The notes: generated by a model from the sequence alone, not told the origin. A DNA stretch of 48,978 bases from Acetothermia bacterium 64_32 (GCA_001508155.1 LGFI01000014.1:1-48978); one strand, 5' to 3'. Counted from the first letter of the stretch, positions 39,782 to 47,957 are shown. Made by a program: numbers and translations.

Positions 39782-40674
39782 TCGCGGCGGTAGGGGGTCC
39801 CAAGGGCCTTGGGGAACCGTACCCGCCCGATGGCGCCGGAGACCACAAGCAGGGTCACGATGTAGGGGAGCATCTCCACGAACTGCCAGGGGATGGGCTT
39901 GGAGGGGAGGGTCTTGATCCAGGTGGCCAACGACTGGAAGAACCCGAATATGAAGCCTCCCAAAAGCCCAAGGAGCGGGTTGAGCCCGGAGAACACCACG
40001 GTGGCCAGGGCGATGAAACCCCGGCCGGCGGAGATCTCCTTGGTCACCGAGCCTATCCAGGCTACCGACATGTATGCCCCGCCCAGGCCGGCGAGCGCCC
40101 CTCCGAAGGTGGTGGCGAGGATCCTGGTCAGGTTAACGTTTATCCCGGCTACATCGGCTGCCTCAGGGTTCTCGCCGGTGGCCTTCAGGATGAGCCCAGC
40201 CCTAGTCCTGTTCATAAACCAATAAACAAGGAAGGGGAGGATCAGGGTCACGAAGATCATGGGGCTCAAGGAGCCCATGGGGGTCTTGAGCTTTATGAGC
40301 TGCACCTCCTTGGGAACGGCGTGGAAGCCCGGGGCCCCAAGCTGGATCAGCCCGAAGGCAACAAAGCCGAGCGCAAACAGGTTGATCCCGATCCCGGCGA
40401 TCATCTGGGTGCCCTTGAGGTAGGTTGAGATGAGGGAGAAAAGGAGGCTGATCAAGGCCCCCACCCCCATGCCCACCAGGAGCCCCACCAGCGGGCTTCC
40501 GGCGGCTTCCGCCCCCAGCGCCCCTACAAAGGCGCTGATGAGGAGGATCCCCTCAAGGCCGATATTGAACAGGCCCGCCGTCTCCCCGACGATCTCCCCG
40601 GTGGCGGCCAAGGTGATGGGCACCATGGCGTGAAGCGAGATCCGTAGAAGGTCCAGAAGATAGCCCCAGGTCAC
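39778..40674 (-). CDS. Nucleoside/BMP-type ABC transporter permease, second subunit
   Basis: Branched-chain-amino-acid-type (BPD_transp_2) permease of 298 residues with about nine helices. It opens with LHAMVPITLAATGEIVGETAGLFNIGLEGILL and carries the family KATGENPEAADVAGINVNLTRILATTFGGALAGLGGAY coupling loop. Such permeases pair with the next upstream one to form the heterodimeric channel of BmpA/NupNOPQ-type purine and pyrimidine nucleoside importers. It overlaps its partner by four bases. Confidence 0.93.
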   Translation of the reverse strand: MTWGYLLDLLRISLHAMVPITLAATGEIVGETAGLFNIGLEGILLISAFVGALGAEAAGSPLVGLLVGMGVGALISLLFSLISTYLKGTQMIAGIGINLFALGFVAFGLIQLGAPGFHAVPKEVQLIKLKTPMGSLSPMIFVTLILPFLVYWFMNRTRAGLILKATGENPEAADVAGINVNLTRILATTFGGALAGLGGAYMSVAWIGSVTKEISAGRGFIALATVVFSGLNPLLGLLGGFIFGFFQSLATWIKTLPSKPIPWQFVEMLPYIVTLLVVSGAIGRVRFPKALGTPYRRE

Positions 40675-41792
40675 GTCGCCTCCTTCCGTGCCCCCCGCGC
40701 AAACAGCCCCCCCAGGCCCCGCAAAATGGCCGGCAAGACCCGGGCCAGCTCCGGGATGGCCATGGCGATCACGATGGCCCCCATAACCACCCGCACCATC
40801 TCCAATGGGACCGGGTTGGCCCCGTAGAACTGCATCACCCGCCCCCCGGCGTTGAGCCCGCCGAAGAAAAGCGCGGAAAGAAGGATCCCTATCGGGTGGT
40901 TCCTCCCCACCATGGCCACCGCCATCCCGTCAAAGCCTATGTTCGCAAGCTGCGGAAGCCCGCTGATGATCGCATAGGTCGGGGGAAGCCCCATCACCAC
41001 CGCCGCCCCAGAAAGCCCTGCCCCGGCACCGCCCAAGAGGAAGCTCAGGAGGACGGTGCGCCTTATGCTTATCCCCCCGTAGCGGGCGGCGGAGGGGTTG
41101 AGCCCGGCCGCCCGCACCTCATACCCGGTGGCGGTGTGCCACAGGAGGAAATAGACAAACAGGGCGAACGCCACCGCCAGGAACACCGAATACGAAAGAT
41201 CGGTCCCCCGCATCAGCACCGGGAACCTGGCAGTGGGGGGGATGGCCAGGGTGCGCTGGGCCTGCCTGGGGTCCACCAGCACATAGGCCACTATATAAAA
41301 GGTGAGGAAGCGGGCGATCCAGTTGAACATGATGGTGGAGATGACCTCGTGCACCCCGCGGGTGAGCTTGAGGATGGCCGGGCCAAGGCTCCACAGGGCC
41401 CCGGCCAGGGCGGCGAGGATAAGCCCCACAAGGAGGTGGAGGCCGCTTGGGAGCTTGAAGGTGGCCACGGTCACCGCGGCCACTGCCCCGATGTAGAGCT
41501 GCCCCTCCGCCCCGATGTTGAACATCCCGGCCCTGAGGCAGATGGAGAACGTAAGGGCGGTGAAAACCAGCGGCACACCCCGGGCTATCGAACTCGCCCA
41601 CTCGTAACTCCCCCCGTAGGCCCCTCTGAGCAGGGCGAAGTAGGCCCGCCACGGGTCGTAGCCCCAGATGTACATGATCACCGCCCCCACGAGGAGCCCC
41701 ACCACCGCCGCCAGGAGCGACTCCAGGGCGGGGGAAAGGCCAGTGAGGGTGCGATGCGCCCCCCGGAGGAGCTGAAACCTCCTTTCAGTCAT
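40671..41792 (-). CDS. Nucleoside/BMP-type ABC transporter permease, first subunit
   Basis: Larger permease partner of 373 residues. Landmarks are PLVFTALTFSICLRAGMFNIGAEGQLYIGA, GVHEVISTIMFNWIARF, and the coupling loop GYEVRAAGLNPSAARYGGISIRRTV, followed by GAAVVMGLPPTY and IGFDGMAVAMVGRNHPIGI. All are standard for YufP/NupP-like subunits. It overlaps both the ATPase and the second permease by four bases, so subunit stoichiometry is probably set by coupled translation. Confidence 0.94.
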   Translation of the reverse strand: MTERRFQLLRGAHRTLTGLSPALESLLAAVVGLLVGAVIMYIWGYDPWRAYFALLRGAYGGSYEWASSIARGVPLVFTALTFSICLRAGMFNIGAEGQLYIGAVAAVTVATFKLPSGLHLLVGLILAALAGALWSLGPAILKLTRGVHEVISTIMFNWIARFLTFYIVAYVLVDPRQAQRTLAIPPTARFPVLMRGTDLSYSVFLAVAFALFVYFLLWHTATGYEVRAAGLNPSAARYGGISIRRTVLLSFLLGGAGAGLSGAAVVMGLPPTYAIISGLPQLANIGFDGMAVAMVGRNHPIGILLSALFFGGLNAGGRVMQFYGANPVPLEMVRVVMGAIVIAMAIPELARVLPAILRGLGGLFARGARKEAT

Positions 41793-43375
41793 TCCCTCCC
41801 CCCCCCCTCTACCCCCCCCATGAGCATCCCTATCCGCTCCCGATCGAGTTCCTCCGGCCTTGCCACCGCCATGAACCGGCCCTCGTACATGATGGCCACC
41901 CGGTCCGACAGGGCCAAGACCTCGTCCAGGTCAGCCGAAACAAGCAGGATGGCACGCCCCTTGTTGCGCATGTCCACCAGGATATCCCGGATGTATTGGG
42001 CCGCCCCGATGTCCAACCCCCGGGTGGGCTGGGAGGCGATTATGATCTTTGGGTCCTTAGCAAGCTCCCGCCCCACGATGAGCTTCTGCTGGTTTCCCCC
42101 TGACAGGCTTTTCGCCGGGGCGCCAGGGCCGGTTGCTTGGATGCCAAACCTTTCCATGAGCTCGCGCACATGTGCGTTTATCCTCCGCCACTTGAGCACA
42201 GAAAATGGGCCGCGGAACTCCTCCCAGCGGTGTACCCCCAAGATGGCGTTCTCGGCCAGGGTGAACGGGAGGACCAACCCCAGCTTCCACCGGTCCTCGG
42301 GGATGTGGGCCACCCCCAGCCGATAGATCTCCTTTGGGTCTTTTCCCAGAACGTCCGTTCCGCCTATCGTTGCCCTTCCGGAGACGGCCGGGCGCAGGCC
42401 GGTGAGGGCCTCCACCAGCTCCGTCTGGCCGTTCCCCTCCACCCCGGCAATCCCGAAGATCTCCCCGGCATGTACGTCGAAGGAAACCCCTTGAACGGCG
42501 ACCTCCCCGGTGTCCCCTTTCACCACCAGCCCCTCCACGTGCAGGACCCCCGGGCCAGCCCGGTCCTCCCCCCGCGGGACCGCTTGCTGGGGCATGGGCC
42601 CCTCGGAGAGCTCCACCGGCCTGCCCAAGCGGGTCTCGATCGGCCTGCCCACCATAAGCTGCGCGAGCTTCTCCGTGGAGGCCTCTGCTGCCTTGAAGTC
42701 ACCCACAAGCATGCCTTTCCGCAACACCACCACCCTGTCTGCTATCGCCCCTACCTCTTTCAGCTTGTGGGTTATTAGGATTATGGATTTTCCCTCATCC
42801 CTTAAGCGCCGTAGAAGCTCGAACAGCTCGTCCACCTCAAGGGGGGTCAGAACGGACGTAGGTTCATCCAGGATCAAAAGCTCCACGTCTCGCGACAGCA
42901 CCTTGAGGATCTCCACCCGTTGTTGTTCCCCCACGGCGAGCTTCTCCACCGGCACATCAAGCGGGACCCGGAGGCCGCTTTCCTCCATCAACGCCTCAAG
43001 CTTCCTCCTGGTCTGCTCCAGGTGAAGGGGGGAAAACGGCCGCTTGTGGGACAAGGCCACGTTCTCCACCGCGGTGAACGTCCCCACCAGGGCGAAGTGT
43101 TGGTGCACCATCCCGATGCCGAAGTCGAGGGCCTCCCTGGGGCTTGAGAACCTGACCGGGCCTCTGGGGGAGACGACCCTCCCTTTGGTGGGAGGAAGAA
43201 GCCCCGACAGGATCTTTGTGAGGGTGGTCTTCCCAGCACCGTTCTCCCCAAGGAGCCCCAGGATCTCCCCTGGCCGGACCTCGAGGTCGACGTCCCTGAG
43301 GGCGACGGTGCCGTCGGAATATATCTTGGTGATGCCTTCTGCTCGGATGAAGTAACCTCGGCGGCCTTCGGTCAT
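41789..43375 (-). CDS. Nucleoside/BMP-type ABC transporter ATP-binding protein (double ABC)
   Basis: A 528-residue ATPase with two fused ABC domains, as in sugar and nucleoside importers (YufO/NupO). The first has Walker A GENGAGKTT near residues 39-47, LAVGEQQRVEILKVL signature and LLILDEPTSVLTP. The second has a degenerate Walker A (GVEGNGQTELVEAL) but a good signature SGGNQQKLIVGRELAKDPKIIIASQPTRGLD. Its start lies after a very stable hairpin that separates it from the binding-protein gene, likely lowering its expression relative to that protein. Confidence 0.95.
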   Translation of the reverse strand: MTEGRRGYFIRAEGITKIYSDGTVALRDVDLEVRPGEILGLLGENGAGKTTLTKILSGLLPPTKGRVVSPRGPVRFSSPREALDFGIGMVHQHFALVGTFTAVENVALSHKRPFSPLHLEQTRRKLEALMEESGLRVPLDVPVEKLAVGEQQRVEILKVLSRDVELLILDEPTSVLTPLEVDELFELLRRLRDEGKSIILITHKLKEVGAIADRVVVLRKGMLVGDFKAAEASTEKLAQLMVGRPIETRLGRPVELSEGPMPQQAVPRGEDRAGPGVLHVEGLVVKGDTGEVAVQGVSFDVHAGEIFGIAGVEGNGQTELVEALTGLRPAVSGRATIGGTDVLGKDPKEIYRLGVAHIPEDRWKLGLVLPFTLAENAILGVHRWEEFRGPFSVLKWRRINAHVRELMERFGIQATGPGAPAKSLSGGNQQKLIVGRELAKDPKIIIASQPTRGLDIGAAQYIRDILVDMRNKGRAILLVSADLDEVLALSDRVAIMYEGRFMAVARPEELDRERIGMLMGGVEGGGRE

Positions 43376-43387
43376 CGCGCCTCACAA

Positions 43388-43417
43388 GGGGAGGGAGGGG
43401 GCTATCCCTCCCTCCCC
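43388..43417 (-). promoter_or_regulatory. Intercistronic hairpin between BMP and ATPase genes
   Basis: A perfect 12-bp stem (43388-43399 with 43406-43417), almost all G/C, with a 6-base loop. It starts nine bases after the binding-protein stop and 13 bases before the ATPase start. No U-run follows on the transcript. Partial termination or 3' protection of the binding-protein mRNA would explain the usual excess of binding protein over transporter. Confidence 0.75.
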
Positions 43418-43426
43418 AAATATAAG

Positions 43427-44605
43427 CTAGGGAGCCCCCAGGGTGTACTGGGCCCGGACGGCCTGCATCTCCTCCACCGTGTCGGCGGTGGGAACTGAGA
43501 TGGAGCCCGCGAGGATCCCGGCCTCCAGCTCGTCCACCGCCTCCCAAATCCAGCAGGGCAAGGTGGCCCGGTTCCGGGCCCAGTTGGCCATGATGGTGTA
43601 AAAGTCGTCACAGGTGATGGCACCGGCCTTGATGCCGAAGTCGATGAAGTCCACCAGGTCCTGGACCTTGCTGATCCCAACGCCCCCCTCGGCCAGGCCG
43701 AGGCTTGTGACCCCACCCTTGAACGTGCCTTCCACTACGGATTTGACCGCGGTGTAGCAGCCGATGTCCACCCTCTTCATGCCGGAGGCAAGGCCGTGCT
43801 TTCCACCGCCCATCCAGTCCTGGTTGGCATCCACCCCGAAGTAGTAAGGGGGGCCGAACTCGGTGCCGGCGTTGGCGTGAAACTCCGTCACCGCCTCCAG
43901 GTCCCCGATCCCCAAGGGGCCGGCCACGTTGTATATCCCCACCGCCCCTTGGGCCAACATGGCCTCCGAGGCCGCCTTCCCAGCAGCGATGTCGGAGAAG
44001 GTCCCTGTGTAGGTGTAAAGGAGCTTCACGTCGGGGGTTTCACCGGTGACCTCGGCGTATTTCTTAAGGCCCCAGTCCATGCCGAAGCGGAAGCCGGCCT
44101 CGAAGTGGTAGAGGACCGGGATCTCGATCCCCAGGACCACCCCGGCGGCCGGGTAGCCGTGGTAGGCGGCGGCCAGGGCGGCCAGGGCCCCGATCAGGGC
44201 CGACATCTCGTTCTCGCGGAACACGATGCTCATTACGTTTTCGGCCTCCACCACCGAGTCGATGATGGCGAACTTCTGGTTCGGGAACTCCTGGGCCGCC
44301 TGGGCCAGGGCGTCCCCGAGCAGGTACCCCACGCAGATGATGAGGTCGTACTGCCGGGTGCGGGCGAGGTTCCTCAGGTTCGGCAGGTAATCGGCGGCCG
44401 TGGCGCTCTGGACCTCGGTCATCTCCAGGCCGAAGTCCCGCGCCGCCTCGTCGGTGCCCTTGAAGCCCATGTCGTTGAACGACAGGTCCCCGCGGCCGCC
44501 CACGTCCAGCACCACCGCCACCTTGCCCTTCAGCTCCGGTCCGGCAAAGGCCGGCATTGCCAAAAGCGCGAACACCACAAGCCCGAGCAAAACCCCTCTC
44601 TTCAC
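43427..44605 (-). CDS. BMP-family nucleoside-binding protein (ABC importer)
   Basis: Basic-membrane-protein (Bmp/PnrA) family extracytoplasmic binding protein of 392 residues. A signal peptide (VKRGVLLGLVVFALLAMPAFA) precedes a mature start GPELKGK. Family landmarks are VAVVLDVGGRGDLSFNDMGFKGTDEAARDFG, DLIICVGYLLGDALAQAAQEFPNQKFAIIDSVVEAEN, and VGVDANQDWMGG-like YYFGVDANQDWM. No lipobox cysteine is visible, unlike most Bmp lipoproteins. GTG 44605 has AGGGGTG six bases upstream; GTG 44614 and farther starts would put charged residues before the signal. PnrA relatives bind purine nucleosides; the neighbouring genes suggest a nucleoside here too. Confidence 0.92.
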   Translation of the reverse strand: MKRGVLLGLVVFALLAMPAFAGPELKGKVAVVLDVGGRGDLSFNDMGFKGTDEAARDFGLEMTEVQSATAADYLPNLRNLARTRQYDLIICVGYLLGDALAQAAQEFPNQKFAIIDSVVEAENVMSIVFRENEMSALIGALAALAAAYHGYPAAGVVLGIEIPVLYHFEAGFRFGMDWGLKKYAEVTGETPDVKLLYTYTGTFSDIAAGKAASEAMLAQGAVGIYNVAGPLGIGDLEAVTEFHANAGTEFGPPYYFGVDANQDWMGGGKHGLASGMKRVDIGCYTAVKSVVEGTFKGGVTSLGLAEGGVGISKVQDLVDFIDFGIKAGAITCDDFYTIMANWARNRATLPCWIWEAVDELEAGILAGSISVPTADTVEEMQAVRAQYTLGAP

Positions 44606-44648
44606 CTCTATCACCCCTTTCCCCAGGGCCAAAGCCCTGAGCTATCGC

Positions 44649-44677
44649 ATTCTACCTGTGGCCCCACGGGCGGACAA
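44649..44677 (-). promoter_or_regulatory. Promoter of the BMP transporter operon
   Basis: Minus strand TTGTCC (44677-44672), a 17-base spacer and TAGAAT (44654-44649). It lies about 45 bases before the BMP start and almost back to back with the -10 box of the divergent gene at 44698. Confidence 0.72.
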
Positions 44678-44684
44678 ACCCCGC

Positions 44685-44690
44685 TAAAAT
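44685..44690 (+). promoter_or_regulatory. -10 box with near-leaderless start, gene at 44698
   Basis: TAAAAT at 44685-44690, seven bases before the ATG at 44698. No ribosome site lies between them. The -35 region is poor. Confidence 0.45.
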
Positions 44691-44697
44691 TAAGTTC

Positions 44698-45399
44698 ATG
44701 AAGAGATGGCCGGTGCTTTTTGCAGGGGGGCTTGTCGCCCTATCCCTGTGGGGGCAGGGGGCGGTCCGGCCGGCCGAGCTCGGGGCTGAGCTGGCCCGGC
44801 TCCTCTCCACCTATGCCCCGGTGGAGCTCTTCCGCCAGCGCCTGGCCCTGGGGTCCTTGGCCGGGCAGGGGGAGGTCTCCCCCCAACCCGCCCTGGAGGC
44901 CCTCGCGGGAACCGAGGAGGCCCTCAGGGCCCTGGCGGAGGCCCTCTCCGGCGATCCCGCCTGGGAGGGGACCTACCAGGCGCTGGTCAAGGCCTTGGAG
45001 GAGGTGGGGAGGGGGGCAAGAGCCCTGGAAGGCGTCCCTGAAGAGGAGCTCGTCGGGGCACTAGGACAGGTGAGGGGCGCCCTGGAGGGCGTGGTGACGG
45101 CCGCCAGCAGCGATGCCGATGGCCAGGGGCAAGGCTGGCCACTACAGGCCGCCTTCCTCGCCCAAACGGTGCTCCTTGCGCCCTCACCCCTCTACCTCAA
45201 CGTAGAGGAGTCCTGGGCAGCTTATCTTATGCGGGGGCTCCCCCCGGGCTTTCCCTCCGAGGGGGCTTTGGCCCTGGATGTCCTGCTGGGGCTGGCGAAC
45301 AGGCGACTCAGCCGGGAGGAGGAGGGGCGGGCACGGGAGGCGGCCCAGGTCCTCTTGGAGAGCTTGCTCGGGCCTGTCGGGGGTGGGGGAGGGGCCTAG
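44698..45399 (+). CDS. Hypothetical secreted/envelope helical protein
   Basis: I do not recognise this 233-residue protein. An N-terminal signal sequence or anchor (MKRWPVLFAGGLVALSLWGQGAVRPAEL) is followed by an alanine-, leucine- and glutamate-rich helical body, for example ALAGTEEALRALAEALSGDP and RGARALEGVPEEELVGALGQ. It ends in a glycine run. There are no cysteines. Divergent from the BMP operon and isolated from other plus-strand genes, it probably has its own near-leaderless promoter. The stop codon sits inside a strong G/C hairpin. Composition matches the genome, so there is no sign of transfer. Confidence 0.75.
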   Translation: MKRWPVLFAGGLVALSLWGQGAVRPAELGAELARLLSTYAPVELFRQRLALGSLAGQGEVSPQPALEALAGTEEALRALAEALSGDPAWEGTYQALVKALEEVGRGARALEGVPEEELVGALGQVRGALEGVVTAASSDADGQGQGWPLQAAFLAQTVLLAPSPLYLNVEESWAAYLMRGLPPGFPSEGALALDVLLGLANRRLSREEEGRAREAAQVLLESLLGPVGGGGGA

Positions 45400-45413
45400 C
45401 GCCCCTCCCCCAC
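45383..45413 (+). terminator. U-less terminator hairpin at end of gene 44698-45399
   Basis: A perfect 13-bp G/C-rich stem (45383-45395 with 45401-45413) and 5-base loop that contains the TAG stop codon. No U-run follows, so it is either an unusual terminator or an mRNA-end stabiliser. Confidence 0.62.
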
Positions 45414-45591
45414 GGAACCGAGGCTCCCCGGGCGGGAAAGGGAGCCCAAAGGTGGGCCCAGTTCCCACGTGCCCCGCCGATTCGAACGGCAGCCTCACGG
45501 ACCGGGGCCAGTTGGCGCCCTTCATCCCTTCAAGGCCCCGGTCCGGGGGGCCGGAAACCCCACTCGGCCGGCACCACGCCTCGGGCACGTG
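45414..45591. ncRNA. Candidate structured RNA, cloverleaf-like inverted repeats
   Basis: A gene-free stretch with nested perfect inverted repeats. First, GGAAC/GTTCC (45414-45418, 45461-45465) encloses a 7-bp stem (45422-45428, 45440-45446). Second, CACGTGCCC/GGGCACGTG (45466-45474, 45583-45591) encloses three hairpins: GCCG/CGGC with loop ATTCGAA (45476-45490), an 11-bp G/C stem (45499-45509, 45534-45544; 24-base loop) and a 5-bp stem (45549-45553, 45565-45569). On the minus strand the 4-bp hairpin resembles a tRNA T arm (TTCGAAT loop) at the right place before the closing helix, but there is no CCA or anticodon arm. Strand, promoter and function are unknown. 45592-45657 shows nothing further. 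Confidence 0.5.
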
Positions 45592-45657
45592 ACCATATCC
45601 AACTTGAAGGTACACCCGAGATGGGAATCGGTTACAGGACGCAGGGCACCCAGACCG

Positions 45658-45692
45658 GGGCGGTTTGTCGGCCCTCGGGGGGACAGCCGCCC
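45658..45692 (-). terminator. Hairpin at the 3' end of the response-regulator gene
   Basis: An interrupted stem: GGGCGG/CCGCCC (45658-45663, 45687-45692), then TGTC/GACA and CCC/GGG inside. Its last base is the first base of the minus-strand stop codon complement. No U-run follows. Probable U-less terminator of the kinase/regulator operon. Confidence 0.5.
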
Positions 45693-46135
45693 TACTCGGG
45701 CAGCCGGGCGATCCGCCAGTACTCCCAGACGGTGATGAGCAGGCGTTCGAAGTCCTCAGGGGTGGCGGGTTTATTTAAAAACCCCGCGGCACCGGAATCA
45801 TAGGCCCGGACCATCTCCTCCTCGTTGGTGGACACGGTGAGCACCACCACCGGGATCTTCCTCAGCCGCTCGTCCTCCTTGATCTCCTTGAGCACGTCCA
45901 TCCCCGACACCTTGGGAAGCCGCAGGTCCAGGAGGATCAGGTTGGGGCGGGGGGCATCGGCATGCTTCCCCCTCCGGAACAAGAAGTCCAGGGCCTCTTC
46001 CCCGTCGGCGGCCCGATGGAGTTCATACCGGGCCCCCGTCCCCTTCTCCACCGCCTTCACCGACCGCTCGATAAGCTCGTAGTGGAGATCCTCGTCTTCC
46101 ACCACCAAGATGATCATTCGGCGTTCACTGGGCAT
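45692..46135 (-). CDS. Single-domain response regulator, Rcp1-like
   Basis: A 147-residue CheY-like receiver with no output domain. Acidic pocket VVEDED near residues 11-16, phospho-acceptor Asp in NLILLDLRLPKVSGMDVL, the conserved Thr/Ser in VVVLTVST and Lys in GFLNKPATPEDF. The longer alpha4-alpha5 region and spacing match the Rcp1 type that serves phytochrome-like and multi-PAS kinases. ATG 46135 has GAGGGGTGG seven bases upstream. It overlaps the kinase gene by 11 bases, so the pair is cotranslated. Downstream partner of the phosphorelay unknown. Confidence 0.93.
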   Translation of the reverse strand: MPSERRMIILVVEDEDLHYELIERSVKAVEKGTGARYELHRAADGEEALDFLFRRGKHADAPRPNLILLDLRLPKVSGMDVLKEIKEDERLRKIPVVVLTVSTNEEEMVRAYDSGAAGFLNKPATPEDFERLLITVWEYWRIARLPE

Positions 46136-47957
46136 GGTCTTCCACCCCTCTTTTCACGGGCACCTTGGGCAGGGTGAAGTAAAAGGTGCTCCCTTTGCCC
46201 ACCTCAGACTCAACCCAAATCCGCCCACCGTGCTCCTCCACAATCCTTTTACAGATGGCCAGGCCAGCACCGGTGCCGTCCTTTTTGGGATCCAGCTTCT
46301 CAAAGATCCCGAATATCTTCTCCCGATATTTCGACTCGATTCCAGGACCGTTGTCCCGTACGTAGAAGAGGTAGGCGCCGTTTCCGGCTTCCCTCCATCC
46401 CACCTCCACCACCGGCAGGGCCTTGTCGTTAAACTTCACCGCGTTGCTCACAAGGTTTGAGAAAAGCTCCCCCAGCATGGTGGGGACGCCCCAAACCGTG
46501 GGCAGGTCCTCCTCCACCCTCAGGCTAACCCCGGTGAGGCGATCGCCCAAATCCTCCAGCCTCTCCCGCACCACCCTCCTCAGGTCCACCCGCTCGAAGG
46601 AAGAGGGGTCAAGGCGGATGGAGGAGTAGTGCGATAGGTCCTCCACCAGCCTGTCCATGTAAGCGAGGCGCCCCTGAACCTTCTCCAGGTCCTGCCTTAC
46701 CTGTTCAGGGAGTTCCCCGTTGCAGTGGGCCAGGATGGTGGACACGAACCCCAGGGCGGTGCGGGCCGGGCTGCGCAGGTCATGCGAGACCACGGTGGTG
46801 AACTCCCGGAGCTTGGCGTTCACCTCAGCCAGCTCCCTGGTATGCTCTCTCAGCTCCTGTTCCAGCTTCTTAAGCTCGGTGATGTCGGCGTAGTAGTCGA
46901 CGCGCCCGCCCCGGTAGCGCTCGGTCTCGATGGGGATCGAGCGGTACTGCAAGACCCGTTCGGCACGGGCAGGCCCAGGCATCACATGTAGGGTCATCCC
47001 CTCGATGGGGGCCGCCCGCTGGTAGGCCTCCTGTACCCGGTCTGCAAACTCCTGCGGGTTCTCAAACACGTGTACGAACCTGGAAAGCGCCCTGATGGCC
47101 GGGATCCCGATCAGCTCGTCCCTCCTCACCCCGAAGAACCCCTCTATCGCCCGGTTCACCCACAGCACGTGCCCCTGCCGGTCCACCAGCATGATCCCCA
47201 GGTCCAGGGTATCGATCCCGTCCTCGATGAGGTAGCGGTAGCGGGCCTCCTCCTCGGCCAGCTTCATCTCCAGGGCAGCGATCTCGGTCCGGTCGCGGGC
47301 CTCAAGCACCGCGATCTTCCCCGTGACGCGTTTTGCCTGGAGCTCAACGGGCACCGACCTCTTCCCCTCGGAGACGAACCTGAGCTCCACGTTGCGCACC
47401 TCCCCCCGCTCGAAAAGGAGCTCAAGCTCGGCCTTGAACCGGCCGATGTCCTGAGGGTGAAGGTATTCGGTGAGGTGGAGGGTGCGCTTATGGGGCCAGC
47501 CCAAGATCTCCCGGGAGGAGCGGTTGCGGCGGAGCACGTTTCCCTCCCGATCGATCACGTGGACTATGTTCAGGGAGTTTTCGAAAACGTCCTCCCCGTA
47601 GCAGACCTCCACCTGCCTGGCCACCGTCTTTTTGCGAGCCCGTCTGTGCCATAGACGATCGAGCTCCAACGAGATGAGGGCCACCCCGAAAAGGAGGATC
47701 CCAGTGGCGGCCCCCAGGGCGGGGGGCTTGCCGAGCACAAACGGCAGGAGGATCAGCAGGCTTGCCCCTGTGCCAAGCAACGCACCCGCCCGCTTTAGGA
47801 ACAGGGTGGCGGCCATCAAGGGGAGGGAAACCACCAGGAACGAGAGGGGCAGGGACAAGGCCTCCCCCAGGCCCAAAGCCAAAGCAGCTGCCAGGCCATA
47901 GAAGAGCAATACCAGACAGCCTTTGCCCCACCGGGCTTTCCTTTTCAGCCTCCTCAT
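46125..47957 (-). CDS. Membrane-bound PAS-domain sensor histidine kinase
   Basis: A 610-residue sensor kinase. Residues 1-105 hold about four transmembrane helices with short loops and no large extracellular domain. Two PAS domains follow (about 115-225, GEDVFENSLNIVHVIDREGNVLRRNRSSREILG; about 235-360, LDLGIMLVDRQGHVLWVNRAIEGFFG). A coiled segment leads to the HisKA domain with His392 in FTTVVSHDLRSPARTALGF. The ATPase domain has N-box ELFSNLVSNAVKFND, G1 VRDNGPGIE, and G2 GTGAGLAICKRIVEEHGG. Stimulus unknown; PAS cofactor (haem, flavin or none) not visible. Overlaps the response regulator gene. Confidence 0.93.
   Translation of the reverse strand: MRRLKRKARWGKGCLVLLFYGLAAALALGLGEALSLPLSFLVVSLPLMAATLFLKRAGALLGTGASLLILLPFVLGKPPALGAATGILLFGVALISLELDRLWHRRARKKTVARQVEVCYGEDVFENSLNIVHVIDREGNVLRRNRSSREILGWPHKRTLHLTEYLHPQDIGRFKAELELLFERGEVRNVELRFVSEGKRSVPVELQAKRVTGKIAVLEARDRTEIAALEMKLAEEEARYRYLIEDGIDTLDLGIMLVDRQGHVLWVNRAIEGFFGVRRDELIGIPAIRALSRFVHVFENPQEFADRVQEAYQRAAPIEGMTLHVMPGPARAERVLQYRSIPIETERYRGGRVDYYADITELKKLEQELREHTRELAEVNAKLREFTTVVSHDLRSPARTALGFVSTILAHCNGELPEQVRQDLEKVQGRLAYMDRLVEDLSHYSSIRLDPSSFERVDLRRVVRERLEDLGDRLTGVSLRVEEDLPTVWGVPTMLGELFSNLVSNAVKFNDKALPVVEVGWREAGNGAYLFYVRDNGPGIESKYREKIFGIFEKLDPKKDGTGAGLAICKRIVEEHGGRIWVESEVGKGSTFYFTLPKVPVKRGVEDHAQ

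Noticed and set aside
45466-45591. tRNA, tmRNA, SRP RNA or RNase P RNA in the structured gap
   Set aside because: No anticodon arm, no CCA, no tmRNA tag frame and none of the RNase P or SRP core motifs; kept only as an unassigned structured candidate.
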